Shown: positions 26,822 through 39,916 of the stretch, piece by piece | Position numbering within the stretch: position 1 is the stretch's first letter | Layout: every line of letters starts with the position of its first letter | Source: Celoporthe dispersa | Lineage: Eukaryota; Ascomycota; Sordariomycetes; Diaporthales; Cryphonectriaceae | Direction of reading: 5' to 3' | Assembly: GCA_016584495.1 (NCBI GenBank) | Contig: WAID01000002.1 | Coordinates: 1,612,001-1,676,000, forward strand | DNA: 64,000 nt | Position numbers and translations under genes: made by a program | Notes under the pieces: generated by a model | Told to the model about the DNA's origin: nothing | The model's input: only the letters and a program-made list of their open reading frames with translations | The model's database searches: none

Positions 26822-29800
26822 TGACCGCACTGGACGAGGAGGACGGTGACGGTGGTGATGGTGGTGATCGGCATCAAGAATCAGCAGACCCCCGGGGGGG
26901 GGAGGGGTTCTGTTGTCTCTGGACTCAGCGGTCTGACGAGGAAGTCTCAGTTCCCAGATTGCCGCCATGGACGACAACACAAGGATCACGAGGAAAAAAA
27001 AAGGAAAAGAAAAAAAGAAAAGCAAAACCTCCCTCCCTCTTCCCGCTCCCGCAGGCGGCTAGTGTACGCAGTCATAAAGTAACTGTCGATGATTTCTTTT
27101 GCCGTATTGCCTGATGACCCGTTGGCCGTCCACCAACTGCTGCCGGGTCGGGCACCTTCCAAGCAAAACAAAGCCTGGGTGGACGGGAGAAAGAGCGGTG
27201 ATGGACGCGGGAAGGGACGCACCAGGGCCAGCCATATCATGTAAGCAAAGAAGCAGGGAGACACTTACCAAACAAGGCAGTATCGATGCACAAGCTTGGC
27301 AAACCCATCAATCAGGTTTCAGAAAAGAAAGGAAGAAGGAGGAAAGGAGAAGAAAGAAGAAAAAAAAGCTGCCTTGCTGCCCTAGATCGGGAGCAGCGCT
27401 GCTGCGGGACAGGGAAGGGCCCTGCTCTGGATATCAAGACCCAAGGGTGTCTCCTCTCGCAGGGGCGGCCACCACCAGGCAGGTACCTCGGCCGCAGGCT
27501 ATAGCGCGCAGGGTGCTGAGGTACCTCCTACACCCCCTAACTATACAGCACTATCATAGTAGCAGCATGTACGTACTATGTATACAATGCAAGACGGGTG
27601 CCCCTCTCGCCCCGTCAATTGAATCTGGGCAGGCCCTCTCTCAGGGCTCCAGCTAGCGCCGGTGGCCCGGAAGAGAAGCCGACTTGCAGGCCGTCACAGA
27701 AGGTTTACAGAGGCTGCACCGGATCAGGTCTGGGCCCTGTGGTCCACAGCCTGCCTGGTGGGCCTGGAAGAGGTCCTGTGCTCGGTGCTCGTGCCCTGTG
27801 CCTGGTGGCTGCTGGGTACCCGCGTAGGTACTGCGCGTCGTTGTAGTGTGGTAGTGGTGGCGGCGGCGGCGGCGGCGGTGGTACGTGCCTGTTGCTGGCC
27901 CCAGGCCGGAGCCCCTCAAAAATCCTCGCCAGCCTTATCGCTTACCTCTTATAGTACTAACTGCTACTCCTTATGCATGCTGTGGTACCCATCTCATTGT
28001 TTGTACCATACACAGTAGTACCGTGCGCCGGTACGTGGGCTTCTGTAACCAGATGAACTCGGGCGCGTATGTAGCGTGCAGCATCAGGGATAAGTTAGGA
28101 AGCGTTGCGTTGCGTACCTGGCTAAAAAAGGTTTGACGGACCCCTGGCCCCTCCTGCCCCCCCCTTCTGCGTCTGAATTTCCTTATCGTCGACCCAGGTC
28201 CCTTCCACACACACACGCACACCCCCCTCCCCTCCCTCCCTTCGGTTATTGCATAGCCAAAAGCATGCATCCCGATCCCTTTCTGCAGTGTAAATTGCTT
28301 AATCCCCACACCGCAGATTGACGACATGTCCACCGCATCATGTGCCAGGTCATGCTTTTTCCCAGCAGATCACCCGACCACTACACAGGATCTGCTGGCG
28401 GCCTGTCTGTGCCCCCCCAGGCAGGACGCCTTGCCAACCTCGGGGGGGGGGGGGCATTATTGTCTGACAACGATCCCCTCTCCCGTCAGCGCCGACCTGA
28501 CGATCGCCCATTTGCTTTTTTTTCTTTCTTTTTCTTATTTTTCTTCTGTCTCCTTTTTTTTTCTTCCTCTCTCTTTGCTTCGTAACTTGTCGTACCTGTC
28601 AGAGTGTCTTCTTTGATCCTCGTTCCTATCCCGGTCGCTGTCAAACTTGACAACCCCATCCCGTCCACTCCTGAGGCGACCAGCTAGCGACAGCGACAGG
28701 GCCCAGGGTCGAGGCCCCCAGCGGCCGTTCCTTGCGGTGGGTTACATACAAAGATCCGGGCAGGGGAGGCCAGCCCGCCTCAGGCAAATGCGACTATGAC
28801 TTGCAGCACACCAGCCCTGCCCTGTGCCTGGTGGTGCCCTGTGCACAGGGAAGAGAAAAGAAGAAGAACCAAACCCAAAAAAATTTAAAAACAAAAAAAC
28901 CAATTACTGGAGCCACACCCACTGGCCATCTGGGCACGAACCCTGCTCTGGTATCTGCTGCCCGTGGATGGGTAGTGCTATGGATAGTAGCAGGCCTCGT
29001 CCCTCTCGCTCCTCAAACCTCAGCCCAGCCTAGCCACGCAGCCAGCGCAGCCCGGCCTCCCTATCCGAAATCACCCTTGTAACCATGTCGTATCACATCA
29101 TTTTCTTTTTTTTTTTCTCTTTCTCTTTCTTTTGCTTCTTCTTCTTCTTCCTAGCCAGACCTGTCTACGTAGACCCTGCACGGCTTCTGAGGTCTTAGTT
29201 TCGATCAGATCAGGCCACACGTCGAGATTAGCACGGCTTTTCTCCTGAGGACTGGCCGAACGGTTCGTCTCCCCGACTGCAGATCATCAACCCTCCCCCA
29301 GGCCCCCCCCTCCTTCTGCTGCGTCTGGTAGTACATTCTACCCGCTGCGCTCGCCTGTTGGATGCCGGAACCCCGTTGTGATCAACAGGAGAAGGCGTCA
29401 CGCCCTAGCCCACGTCCATCTCTCTCTCTCTCTCTCTCAAGAAGAACAAAAAAAAGGTGACGCCTCGTCGGGAACAGGCCTCTTTGCTAGTTGCTGGATG
29501 CTATGTATAGGGTGTGTCATCATGCGGCAGCAGGACCGGCTTCCCCTCTTTCTCTCCCTCTCTCGTCTCTGGCCCCTCCTCCCCTCCTCCCTCCTCCCTG
29601 TAGGTTGTACTAGCATGTACCTGTGTGGCTGGTCCCCACCCGGCTGCGGCATTGCAATGCTACTACCAGTACCTGACAGGACTCGAGACAGCTGCCAGCC
29701 GCTGCTCACCACGCTGCCACGTTCTCAGGGGCTAAAGGGGGCAGAGCCGAATGGCTGGGACCATCTGAACCGTTTCCCCGCCCCCGGACGCTCTTCTGGC

Positions 29801-30258
29801 ACACCTTCGATCGCACCCTTGGGGGGGGAGGGGGCCCTCTCTCATACTTGGCTAAACCCCTGGGCTGCAGCTCGCCTTACGGGACTCGCCTGTCAGGCCT
29901 GATTTGCGCCCCCCCTTTGGGTGGAAGTGGCGCGAGCTACCGCCTCGAGGGGGGCCACCCGAAGATCGAAGGGACCCAGGGAGGGAGGGAACAAGAAAAT
30001 TGGGAATGGAAAGAGAAAGAAGGGAAAGAAAAAAAAAGGGGGGCGGGTGTCTGTCCTCCTCTAGTCCTCCTTGGCGGCTGGCCAACTCCGATGATCCGAG
30101 GCCGAAGAGGGCCCGGACTTGAACTTGTGTTTCATGAAGGACCAGCTAATACGTACCAACAGCATAGTGCTTGCTGCCATGTACGGAGCAAGCAGCATTA
30201 TACAGGACACACGCCAGGTGGACCGAGCCTTGGGGATGATGGCCTCGGCCCGGACCCT

Positions 30259-30259
<1 letters not shown>

Positions 30260-30289
<30 letters not shown>
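30260..30289. repeat. (AC)n microsatellite
   Basis: Perfect array of about fifteen AC units. Confidence 0.95.
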
Positions 30290-30291
<2 letters not shown>

Positions 30292-33200
30292 CTGAGATGT
30301 TGTTGGATATTGCCTCCTACAGATTTGCCAACAGGACGACACACCGAACCCTCGATATACCTCTGTTCCCCCCCCCCTCTCCCCTTTCACCTCGCCCCGT
30401 GCCACCCTTCACCCACGTCCGTGGCTGCCTGTGCTGTGCCGCGCACGAAAAAGAGCACCTTGGTTCAGACCGCCAGAAAGGTCTGGAAGGTTTCGGCAAC
30501 AGAGCTGGTTTCGGTTAGGTAGGGTACACCGTTCGTTTTTTCCCTTCTTTCTCGTCGACTTCTCGCACGGGTACAACGGTGCACAGGCACGGCCACCTGC
30601 CTGAGGCGCCCGAGGTCGACCAGTCCTCGGGTGGCTGGAGGAGGAGTAGGAGGAGGAAGAGCTGGAGGCGTCCCGCCGGGCAAATGTTGTCGCGTCATCT
30701 ATCATTGACACCCTGTGACCATCTTATTGTGATTGACTCGGGGTAGTAGGGTAGCGTACCATCGCGGCAAAGCTTGTTGGCCAGGCAGGAAATTTGGGCT
30801 GAAGGAATAAAATAATAAAAAGAAGGAAGAGAAGAAAAAAAGGAAGAGAAAAAACCTGTGCGATGTTACACACATACACATAAACAACACACACAGTTCT
30901 CGTGAACAACCAAGAAACCGTCACCAGTCTTCCAGTATCTTCAGATACTTACCAGTAGCAGCAGTACGTAGGCTCAGCGATAGCAAGCTCTACGTATCGC
31001 CCACCTGGGGAGACGAGCCGGCGAGGCCTGCCCAGCTCAGTGCCGGGGAAGCGTGCCGGAATTCGCCCCCCCGCCCCTTCCACAAGTTTTTGGGTTTTTT
31101 TTCGCCTTCTTCATTCACTCCTTCCCCTTCTCTTTAATTTTTTCTTTCTTTCCCTCTCTCTCTTTCTACGTCATCAATGCACATGCATTGGAGTAAATCT
31201 GGCGTGGCCGAGATGCCTCAGTTCCATGACCATGTCAAATGTCAAGAGAACCAAAACGCCGCCTGTCTTCAGGCTGGTCAGTCAGTCTGCTGCGTAAGCG
31301 CCCTTGACCTTTGCTGCAGGGCGTTTTTGTAAGTAAGTACCCATGTACTATTTATGGTACGTACTATGTATGTATGGTGTGCTGCAGTGGTAGTTAGGAA
31401 GGTTCGGTGCCAGGACGCCTCCTTCCTCTTCCAGCTGCGATGGTACACAGTAGACCGAGATCCCTTTTTCCCACGTGACTTCCTCTTCGAAACGACTGCA
31501 CCTGCAGAGACCCCTCCTCCCCCACCTTCCACAGACGTCACGTCACCTCGTCTTTCAAGCGCCGTTGTGTCTGACAAAAAGGTCTCCGTGCCCTCAACCC
31601 CTTGGCTGGTGTGGCTGATCTCAGCCTCATGGGCGGATGCAGAGTTCCTTCGGTAGGTCCGTTTCGTGACGAACGAGCGGCAGTCTCTTGAGGCGAGCGC
31701 ATGGATCCATGGATGCTGACCTCTCCCGACGGATCTAGGGTTCTTGTCCATTGGCTGGGCCCGAGTCGAGGCCGCTTGCAGTAGACGCCGGGGCCTGGAC
31801 GAGATGCCTGTGATGGGACATGACAGCGCCCAAATGCGTGGAAACGGGTACCACACCCGACCAGATTCTGACGGGACACGGCTCGGCCTGAGGCATCACA
31901 ATGCGACGGAGGGACCTTGTCCTTTAGCTTGAGGAGTAGGACAGGTCGTGGGACAGCATCACACGTTGCCTCGTCCGACAGGCCCAGTCCTGGAGGTTGA
32001 GCTTTTCCCGGGTGGAATTGGCAGGCAGAGAGGATCATGGCCTAGCTGTCTGGAGCACATCTCCCTCTGGGACCGCCGGGCCTGACCTGTCATCTTTGCT
32101 CGCGGCCGGTGAACAGAGTCCCCCTGATTCGACCACTTACATCGCTTTCCAGCAGCCCTCGACACCCTCCCAACCCGCTCGCTTGCAGACCGGTCCTGCG
32201 GCAACCATGGCTCGCGACGCGCCACGGTGTTCATCAGGTGCTCACATGCCCCGTCGTGGGTCCGTCTTCTCTCTCTTTCCCTTTTGCCGAAGTCGATGCC
32301 CCCTTCGGCACGTGGTGAAACGTGGCTGTCAGCAGACCCGCGCAACGCACCAGGCTGTTGGCGTTACCGATGTGGCATCACGCCAAGGTTTCCTGGTTTG
32401 CTATGGTTGCACCCCAAAGCCGTTGGTTCGGCTGTACGATGTTGTCCGTCGATCTGCTCTACTGTTGGCTTCCAACAGCCTGTCACCTGCTGACTCACTG
32501 CAGCTGGTCCGAGTGCATACCAGGGGCACTGCATCTGGACCGGCGTAATGCAGGCACTCCATGTGGGTACATGAGGTATGGTGCTCGTTCGCCATGCTTT
32601 CAATCGACATCGTGCGGACTACCCTTGCCAGGCGTTCGCCGTCCGAGTGCTCCGGCACGACCTTGCGCCCTCTGCAAGCTGCGATCCTTCGGTCAATTTC
32701 CGCCTCGTCTTCACTCCTCTGGTTCCGTCCAGAGGCTCATGGTCATCCCTGGCAGACGGAACTCGCCGGTGCATACCCTGGAGACGTTTCATTGCCATGT
32801 CCGGACCAGGACTGGTCAGCTCGCATGGGGACGGGCAGAGACAGGCGCCTCGTGCCTGTGTCTGGGCCGGTCAGCGCGGAAAAGCGATGGGAATGCCCCG
32901 GTCTATGTTGTCTCTGTCCCACGTGCTGATTGGAAAGATTCGCCTGGGAACAAGGCGGTGCAGGAGTTGGGTCTGACTCTGGGGACTCGGGCCAGCTCAT
33001 CACCCACCATGCCTCGTCTGCCGTGGGGGAGGGGGGGGCACGATATGACGACCCATACTTCAGCAGATGATCAGTCATCAGACACTCAATATACGACGCA
33101 GTGGGATGGAAAGTTCCCATCACCTCGTCATCAGAATCTACCAAAGTAGGATTCGCCAGCTTAGTGGACAGTGCTTTAGACCAGGGGACAGTTGGTGCTG

Positions 33201-35258
33201 TTGGTTCTCGCAACCTTGCACCAGGCGGGGCCGCAACCCATGCTGCTGTGGCAGGACAGGCTCATGGGCCCTGGGCGTAGGCAACCGCGGGAGACGAAAG
33301 GCCGTCGTCTTCACCGACTATAGCTGCCCTATAATGACTACTGCGGTCATCCGCATGGCTCGCGTTTCAATTATTGACGGCGTGATCTGCCGGAGGGCGT
33401 GGCAGGCGCCATGGTCCGACGACAGCCGGAGAAGAAAGGCGACCTCCACTGGGGAGGCTCTCGATACCCGACCTCGCCCACAGCGAGCGACATCTTTGAT
33501 CTGACACCTTGTCATCCGAATGATCGCAATCACACACACACACACACTCACACACTCACACAAGTGAGGCGCCGCGTTCTACATGTGGTGTTGCCATCAT
33601 CCAGGAACCCATCGACAACAAGATACATGTCTGACCGCCAGTCATCCGAGTGGAGCCACGTGTGATCTTGATTCACTTGTCGTCTCCCACCCCACGGGGG
33701 GGGGGTATCTCGTCTACGAAGTCGGCTGGAGTCCTCGACAAGGATATCGTCACGCACCCGGCTACCAGCATCAACGGCGATCCTCTAGCTGTCTCTAAAC
33801 ATCTGGATCGGGCCGTTTTTGGAGGCCCCGGCAGCAGAATTTGGCATACTGACGAGCACTGCGCTCATTTCCGCCCGGCTGGCTGCGTGTTTTGGGGATG
33901 ATGCGGATGTGGGAAAGAAGCCGAACCAAGATCGTCCAGACAACACACCAAGGTTGTTTTAGCGTCTCAACGTCGATCTGACTGCATAATATGGACAATA
34001 AGACCCAGCCCATGCCAAGCTCACCCCAGCCGCTGTGCTCGGCGGGGAATAGTCGAGAGTGGTCCTCGACCGGTTCCACGTCGAGGGACTTTTGCATCAG
34101 CGCTATGCGCCACCAGCCCGGTGTCAGCGAGCGCGAGCATGCTTGCCATGCAAGACCTTGGCTATCGTCAGAGGTCTGACGGCGTCTATGGAGTGATGTC
34201 GGAGGCACCTGACCGGGTCGGCTGTCCTATCGGCTGGCCTTGCGTGGCCTCCCTGTGGAGGCGATGCGGCCGGTCGCCCGAAGAGAGGTCGCAACACCTG
34301 CCCAAACGCGCTGGGCGCACTAGCCCGCTGCCTCCCTCCCTGCCTCCCAGAGCACTGTTGCATGCCGGCTCGCAAGATAGATCGATCCATCCTTCAGCCC
34401 TAGTGGGGAAAAGATCACGGCGAGTCTTCATGGGTGAAATCCTCTTGCGACGCGCCCGCTCGTCACCCATGTCGACGATAGAGCCGTACCTCTGATGTAC
34501 CCTCCAGCAACCACAGGATGTACTGCTAGATACAACGGCTGCACGCATGGCACGGGGTCAAGATGCCGTCTCGACACCCCTCCACACCCTGGGGGCGAGC
34601 GGGTCAAGGCACGGCTCTCTCGACCTGAGACCTTAAGGGAGTGCCCGTAATTCCACTTCCCACAGGCGCTCCTCAAATATGGCAGACGAATAGGGGCTTC
34701 CCCAGAAATATCCCGCTTGACAGCACCGAGGGAGGGATGGGTGGCCTGATGCCTGGGTCCTGACCGCCAGGGAGGACAGGAGGTGGTGCGTACGTAAGGT
34801 CCAAGTTGTGCAACGGTTGTGCAGCGCACTATACAAGAGCACCAGCTACCCGAAATAGGCTCACCGGGCGAGGGCTTTCCGGGGGGGGGGCACCTCAACC
34901 AGATCGTCGGGGCTCTCGACCCTCTCTGTCCGTCGCCGCCGGCACGAAGGCCTTCCTCGATCCCCGCGATATCATATTTCCCCGGGGTCAGCTCAGGGAT
35001 TGCGAAGTGATATCTCCCTCACCGGTATCCGCTTTGAGGTTAACCCGTGATACATGTATGGGATGTCTCCACTGCATCCAGTCGTGTGAGAGAGAGAAAA
35101 GAAGAAGAAGAAAAAAGAAAAGAAAAGAAAAGAAAGAACAAAAAAAGCAGGGCAACCTCGATTTCTGGTTCGACAATAATACGAGCAGAGCCTCAAGCCG
35201 GCGAATTGTCACCTGCCTTGGCACATGACCTGTCGAGGATGGCCCCTGGAAGCTATAG

Positions 35259-35270
35259 GACCCTAACCCT
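35259..35270 (+). promoter_or_regulatory. Telobox-like element upstream of the Lso2-like gene
   Basis: GACCCTAACCCT lies about 540 bp 5' of the start codon at 35807, with the same sequence and orientation as the copies at 3754 and 39917. Regulatory function is inferred from recurrence. Confidence 0.45.
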
Positions 35271-35770
35271 AGAAGAATGCAGAATTATTTACATTTTTTT
35301 TTATATATTTTATTAATTCCTTTCTTCCTCTTTGGCCCAGGGTGATGTGCGTACTCTGGTACTTGGGACCTGCTGTCCGGTTGAGATGTTCAGGGGACCC
35401 GCTGGACACCCCAAACCGATGAAGGAAGGCAGCCCCCTGGCCCGCCGGCCTCGGAGTAACCCCGCTGACGTCGACGGTTGTGCCCTAGATTCTTCCAGAC
35501 CTTGGCCAGCGACGACTTGTGCCGCACACCACCCAACGTCAGCAGACACTCCTTTCTGGACCGGTCAAGCAGGAGGACCTCACGTCGACGACAGAGCACC
35601 CGGGTCCATATCGGCACCGATCAACCCTCCAAGCCAGCCCTGCAGGACTTCAGCCTGCGATCAGGCCTCGGACAAGATCGAGTGCTAGCATGCGAGCCGC
35701 AGCTACCAACTCCAGCCCCCTCCGAGACTGATCAGCACAAGCCACACATACAACACGGCGCATTTATATA

Positions 35771-35802
35771 CACATACACACACACATACACACACACACA
35801 TA
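35771..35802. repeat. CA-rich tract in the Lso2-like leader
   Basis: A (CA)n tract with TA interruptions ends 5 bp before the start codon at 35807, so it lies in the probable 5' UTR next to the initiation site. Confidence 0.9.
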
Positions 35803-35806
35803 CAAG

Positions 35807-36837
35807 ATGGGAAAGAAGGGCGGTGCGGGAGAGAACAGCAAGAAGGCCCAGGGCCAGGCCCGGAAGGCGGAAGCCGCCGCGAGCAAGGTGGCTGCCGAAG
35901 ACTCGAAGAAGGCTGCGGCCGAGGCAGCAGACTGGGAGAGGGGTGCAAAGAAGGGGAATGCGAAGAAGTGAGCCCCAAGCATTGTCCTTTTGTCTTACCG
36001 TCTTTTTTCTTTTTTCTTTTTATCGCCATCCTTGTCCGTCTAGTCCGTTTTTTTTTTTTTTGGTGTTTTTTTTGGGCCCTTCTCTCCCTGGCCGCTCTCC
36101 TGGTCACCCCAGTGGTATGGTTGGCAGAGGCCGCTGCTGCTGCTCGGGCGTGCCGTTCCCTGCCCGACGCCCTGACCCCTCTGGCCCGGGGTCCCTGGAT
36201 TGGTCGGCACTTGCTGCGTGGCATGCACGTTGGCTCGGTCAGGTCACGAACCGGGTGGGTTGCTTCTGACGTGCAGGTCCGGCTGACTTGTTTTGTCCGC
36301 GCGCGCAGGGAGAATGCTGAGGAGAAGAAGGCGGAGGCCGCCCGCAAGAAGGCCGAGCGGGATGCCCTCCTCGCCGAGGAGGAAAAGAGCATGCCGGGGC
36401 GGTCGGCTCCCAAGAATGCAAAGACCGCAGTCAAGAAGACCAAGGGTATCGACCAAGCCTTTGGACAGCTTGATGGTCGTGACGCTCCTCTGTCGGCGCT
36501 GAACGCATCCGGCATCGAGAACGCTATTGATGCTCTGGGCCTCACGGACTCCTTGAGCAAGGTGACTGAAGTTGACAAGCACCCGGAGAGACGTATGGGC
36601 AAGGCATACAAGGCGTGGAAGGAGAACAACCCGAACCGGGAGAAGGAGCTCCAGAAACAGGGATTCGCCTACAACAAGCGACAGGACGTGCTATACCAGG
36701 AATTCCTGGACTCGCCGGATAATCCCATGAAGCAGGTCTCAGCCAAGTATAATTCTACAAGGGCGGAGCTGCAGGCCATTCAGGACGAGGAGAAGAGGAA
36801 GGTAGAGGAACGACTGGGCTCCAAGAACAGCGCTTAG
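35807..36837 (+). CDS. Lso2/CCDC124-family ribosome-binding protein
   Basis: Exons 35807-35967 and 36309-36837 encode 229 aa in an intact frame. The N-terminal 90 residues are Lys/Ala/Glu-rich and helical (MGKKGGAGENSKK, ADWERGAKKGN, EEKKAEAARKKAERD). The C-terminal DUF1014 region includes KGIDQAFGQLD, IENAIDALGL, HPERRMGKAYKAW and FLDSPDNPMKQ. These are hallmarks of yeast Lso2 and human CCDC124, which bind the tRNA sites of idle 80S ribosomes and help them recover from starvation. The protein is expected in the cytosol, on ribosomes. The 341-bp intron uses a GTGAGC donor and a T-rich middle; the stop that would follow by read-through at 35969 supports splicing. A CA tract sits directly before the ATG. 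Confidence 0.92.
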
Positions 36838-37433
36838 AGCCCTATTCGCGACTCACGCAGCAGAGGGACCAGCCTGAGAGAGCCAGTCCGTCTTGAGTCC
36901 GTGGAAGTACCCAGCCAAGGCTCGTTTCGAGCAGGATACATTTCAGCTTGAGGTTTTTGGTTTGGTTTTTTGGGACACAACCAATCTTCAATGATGCCCG
37001 GCGTTGCCTCCGCCGGAGGTCTACCAATGGTGGATGAACGGCTTCGGTACCACCGCGGTTCTACCATATAGTTGGGCTCCTGCTCACTTACCGCTTCTCG
37101 ATGCTACAAGTCACATACTCTATTCCACAACTGAACCACCCGACTTCAACTGCGGCGATGACTGGCAAAAGAGAAAATTTGTTGGGGAGTCATCTGGTCC
37201 AATCGCTGAACCATCCGTAAAATCGGCAAGGGTCTGCGCCACGCGCTATGGTCCTGTGGGCCAATGAGTATGGGGCTGCCCAAGCCACGTCCTGCCCTGC
37301 CCTCGGGCGTAGGTACTCGAAACCTCGAGGTTTATGAAGGCGCGCAAGGGTCTTGCTCTCCCTCGACAAGAGCTCTGATGTGCTTGAGGAGCCCCCAAAG
37401 CACCCTGATGATCAGAATTCGGCAGCGGGAATA
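36838..37433. other. Intergenic, Lso2-like to HET gene
   Basis: No gene is recognised. A frame open just before 37434 begins without an ATG, so it is read as the 5' leader of the HET gene. Confidence 0.6.
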
Positions 37434-39749
37434 ATGAGTCTCTGCCGGAAATGCCAGTCCATCCCAGATACGCCCATTTGCAGAAGCGAGTACCGCGTAG
37501 TGGTGCACCACGATTCTGCGAGCATCCAGAAGTCCGCGGAAGACCGCTGTTACATATGTGCCCGAGTATGGAACAGCCTGAGCGAGGAGCAGAGGGCCGT
37601 GTGCAAGCGCCCCACGTTTGAGGGAGTCGTGTATAAGATGCACATGCAGCGTCACGCCTACGGAGGACCAGATGCACATCCCATCTTGGCACAACTGCTC
37701 TGCCATCCTGCCAAAGATGACCTGTATGACTGTGAAGATTACAACGAAGTGGGAGGTTGGTGGAGGAGCGAAGCAGGTGCCTTTGCTGCGCTGAATCCCT
37801 CGAGTACGTATATCTTTGCCGCCGCCTAGCTAGTGACATGGCTCATGCGCCGTGGTTGACTTCAGAGAGAAGAGGCTGAACCGACTCGCCTTGTGCGTTT
37901 CCTCACGCGCCGATAAAAAATAAAAAAAAAGAGAGTAATCACTTACATGAATAGGAGCGCTAACGATTGAGACCAGTGTTCCCGGTACACGAGGTGGCTC
38001 AGCTGTCGGATAGCACGAATGACCCCGGTTGCTGGAGCGTCGTGTCAAAATGGATCAAGCGCTGTCGGTCTGAGCACAAGACTTGCAGTGAGCCGTACAA
38101 GACAGACTGGGTACCGACAAGACTCGTGGACGTGTCGCAGTTCACAAAGGGCCACGTGTGTGTCGTCACAACGTCCGACCTCCCGCAGCCGCTGGGCGAT
38201 CAGTATCTAGCCCTCAGCCACTGCTGGGGCAAGAAGAGGTTTCTTGTCTTCAGCGAAGAGACCAAGACTAAGTTCGAAAGCGGTGTCGCCATCTCGTCCC
38301 TTGCGCAAAACTTCCAGGATGCAATCTTCACGGCGCACCGTCTGGGCTACCGGTACATCTGGATCGACTCGCTGTGCATCATGCAGGGGTCCAGTAAAGA
38401 CTGGGCGGAGCAGGCGCCGCTGATGAACAAGGTCTACAAGAACGCGGCTCTCACCCTGGGGGCCATGGCCTCAGGGGGAGGCGGAGGGTGGCTTCTTCCG
38501 GAGCCGAGACCCGGAGAAGGTCAGGCCGTGTCCATTCCGAGTCAACGCCCAAGACGCAGGCGTCGTGGACTGTCTCGTGGTCAAGTCGGACTTCTGGGAG
38601 ACGGAGGTGCTTCATGCACCGCTGAGTAAGAGAGCGTGGGTGGTCCAGGAGCGGCTCCTGGCGCCGCGGAGCCTGTACTTCGGCCAGAGCCAGCTCTACT
38701 GGGAGTGTCAGGAGGCTTTTGCCTGCGAGGTCTTTCCGGACGGGGTGCCGCTGGCATTTGTCTCCGAGATTGCAGACGTCGAAGCGAATGATGTGGTCCC
38801 CGTCAAGGCGTTCCTGCGAACTGCCAGCTCTCTGGTGAGCCCCACGACCGACGGAGAACCCGAGATCCACGAGACAGACGTCGAGCGGTTCTACAAGAGC
38901 CCGTATCAGGTGTGGAACGAGATCCTCCACTCGTACGTCCGCTGCGGGCTCACCAAGCCCGAAGACAAGTTCGTCGCCATCTCAGGGGTCGTCAAGGACT
39001 TTGCGGACGTCGTCGGCGACGAGTACCTGGCCGGCCTGTGGAGGAAAAATCTCATCGACGGCCTGCTCTGGCACGTACAGGAAGAAGAGCTGACGGGCCT
39101 GCATGTCCCGGCGACCCGCGTCGAGCCGTACCGCGCGCCGTCGTGGAGCTGGGCGTCCGTCGACTCGCCCCATGTGCGCGCCCAGAGCCCTGCACATCTC
39201 ACGTATGACGACAGCGGCTACGCTGCCATCGACGAGGTCAACCTGGTACCCCGGGAGGAGGAGGGCGGAGCCTCTGGCCCGCCGGCCGGGGCGCTGAGCC
39301 ACGCGTGCCTGCGCGCGCGCGGGTACCTCATCAGGACGCGCCGCCCGCCTGTGCGCGACCGCAACGCGCTGGGGTCCTTTGGGCAGTTCTATCCCGATAC
39401 GGCGGTGCTGGAGGGGGACGTCTTCTTCTGCTGGCCTCTGCGAGAGCGTATCAACGACGGGGACGTGAGCGGGAACTACCTCATGGGTCTGGTCCTAAGC
39501 ACACAAGAAGAGGCTGCCGGAGAAGAAGAGGAGGAAGAAGAGGACGGTGCGAGGGGGAAGAGGACCTCCTGTGACAGATGCTCGGGGCGGCGGGTCTACA
39601 CGCGCGTTGGAACCTTCGAGGTGGACCATGGCGATCCGCTGCAGTACCTCAGCATGAAGAAGCCGGGCGACTGGGCTGACTGGGGCGAAGAGAAGGATCA
39701 CCTGTGGTTCCCTGAGGATGCACAGCCGTATGAGTTCATTGTTGTGTAA
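37434..39749 (+). CDS. HET-domain protein (one frame break)
   Basis: Exons 37434-37803 and 37977-39749 give about 713 aa. The N-terminus is Cys-containing (LCRKCQ, RCYICARVWNSL). The HET domain spans about 210-310, with QYLALSHCWG, SLAQNFQDAIFTAHRLGYRY, WIDSLCIMQGSSKDWAEQ and MNKVYKNAALTLGAMAS. After it come KRAWVVQERLLAPRSLYFGQ and the APSWSWASVD motif typical of long HET proteins. An acidic run lies near residue 630. HET domains trigger incompatibility and cell death in fungi when activated by partner proteins, but many genomic copies have unknown roles. One surplus G in the run 38474-38478 breaks the frame inside the domain. The 173-bp intron has a CTAAC branch site. The start is the first ATG of the open frame. 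Confidence 0.9.
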
Positions 39750-39916
39750 GATCTAGATTTGTATATGGGCAAGTATGAAGGTTGGAAGAGCAATGTAGGT
39801 CGAATTCATTTCTTCAGGGCGTCAAATGTGGTGGTGGTCCCTTCCTCGGCCTACGGTAGCTTAGTATGACGGGGCCAGGAGAGAGTTGCCGGGGGGGCCT
39901 GGATAGTGAGCGGGTT

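Larger units (their letters stand above)
21158..35806. other. 14.6-kb region with no recognisable gene
   Basis: The base composition stays mixed to GC-rich, so this is not an AT-rich, RIP-degraded block. I found no transposase, reverse transcriptase or other family motif in any frame. Open frames reach about 275 codons (32322-33149) but lack recognisable composition, splice structure or domains. Contents include CA/CT microsatellites, poly-G runs near 23371, 24977, 26387, 28441 and 29821, and repeated short TACGTAC / GTACCATAGTA-like motifs. It could hold non-coding RNA genes or lineage-specific short genes that I cannot support. Confidence 0.5.

Noticed and set aside
31278..31856. 192-codon reverse open frame
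   Set aside because: Low-complexity mix with no hydrophobic core, no recognisable domain and no splice support.
32322..33149. 275-codon forward open frame in the gene desert
   Set aside because: Cys/Trp/Arg-rich with no domain or repeat, and it starts and ends in sequence with many overlapping open frames. Not supportable as a gene without transcripts.
35703..36629. 308-codon reverse frame opposite the Lso2-like gene
   Set aside because: It is antisense to a clear DUF1014 protein and includes the translated CA tract.
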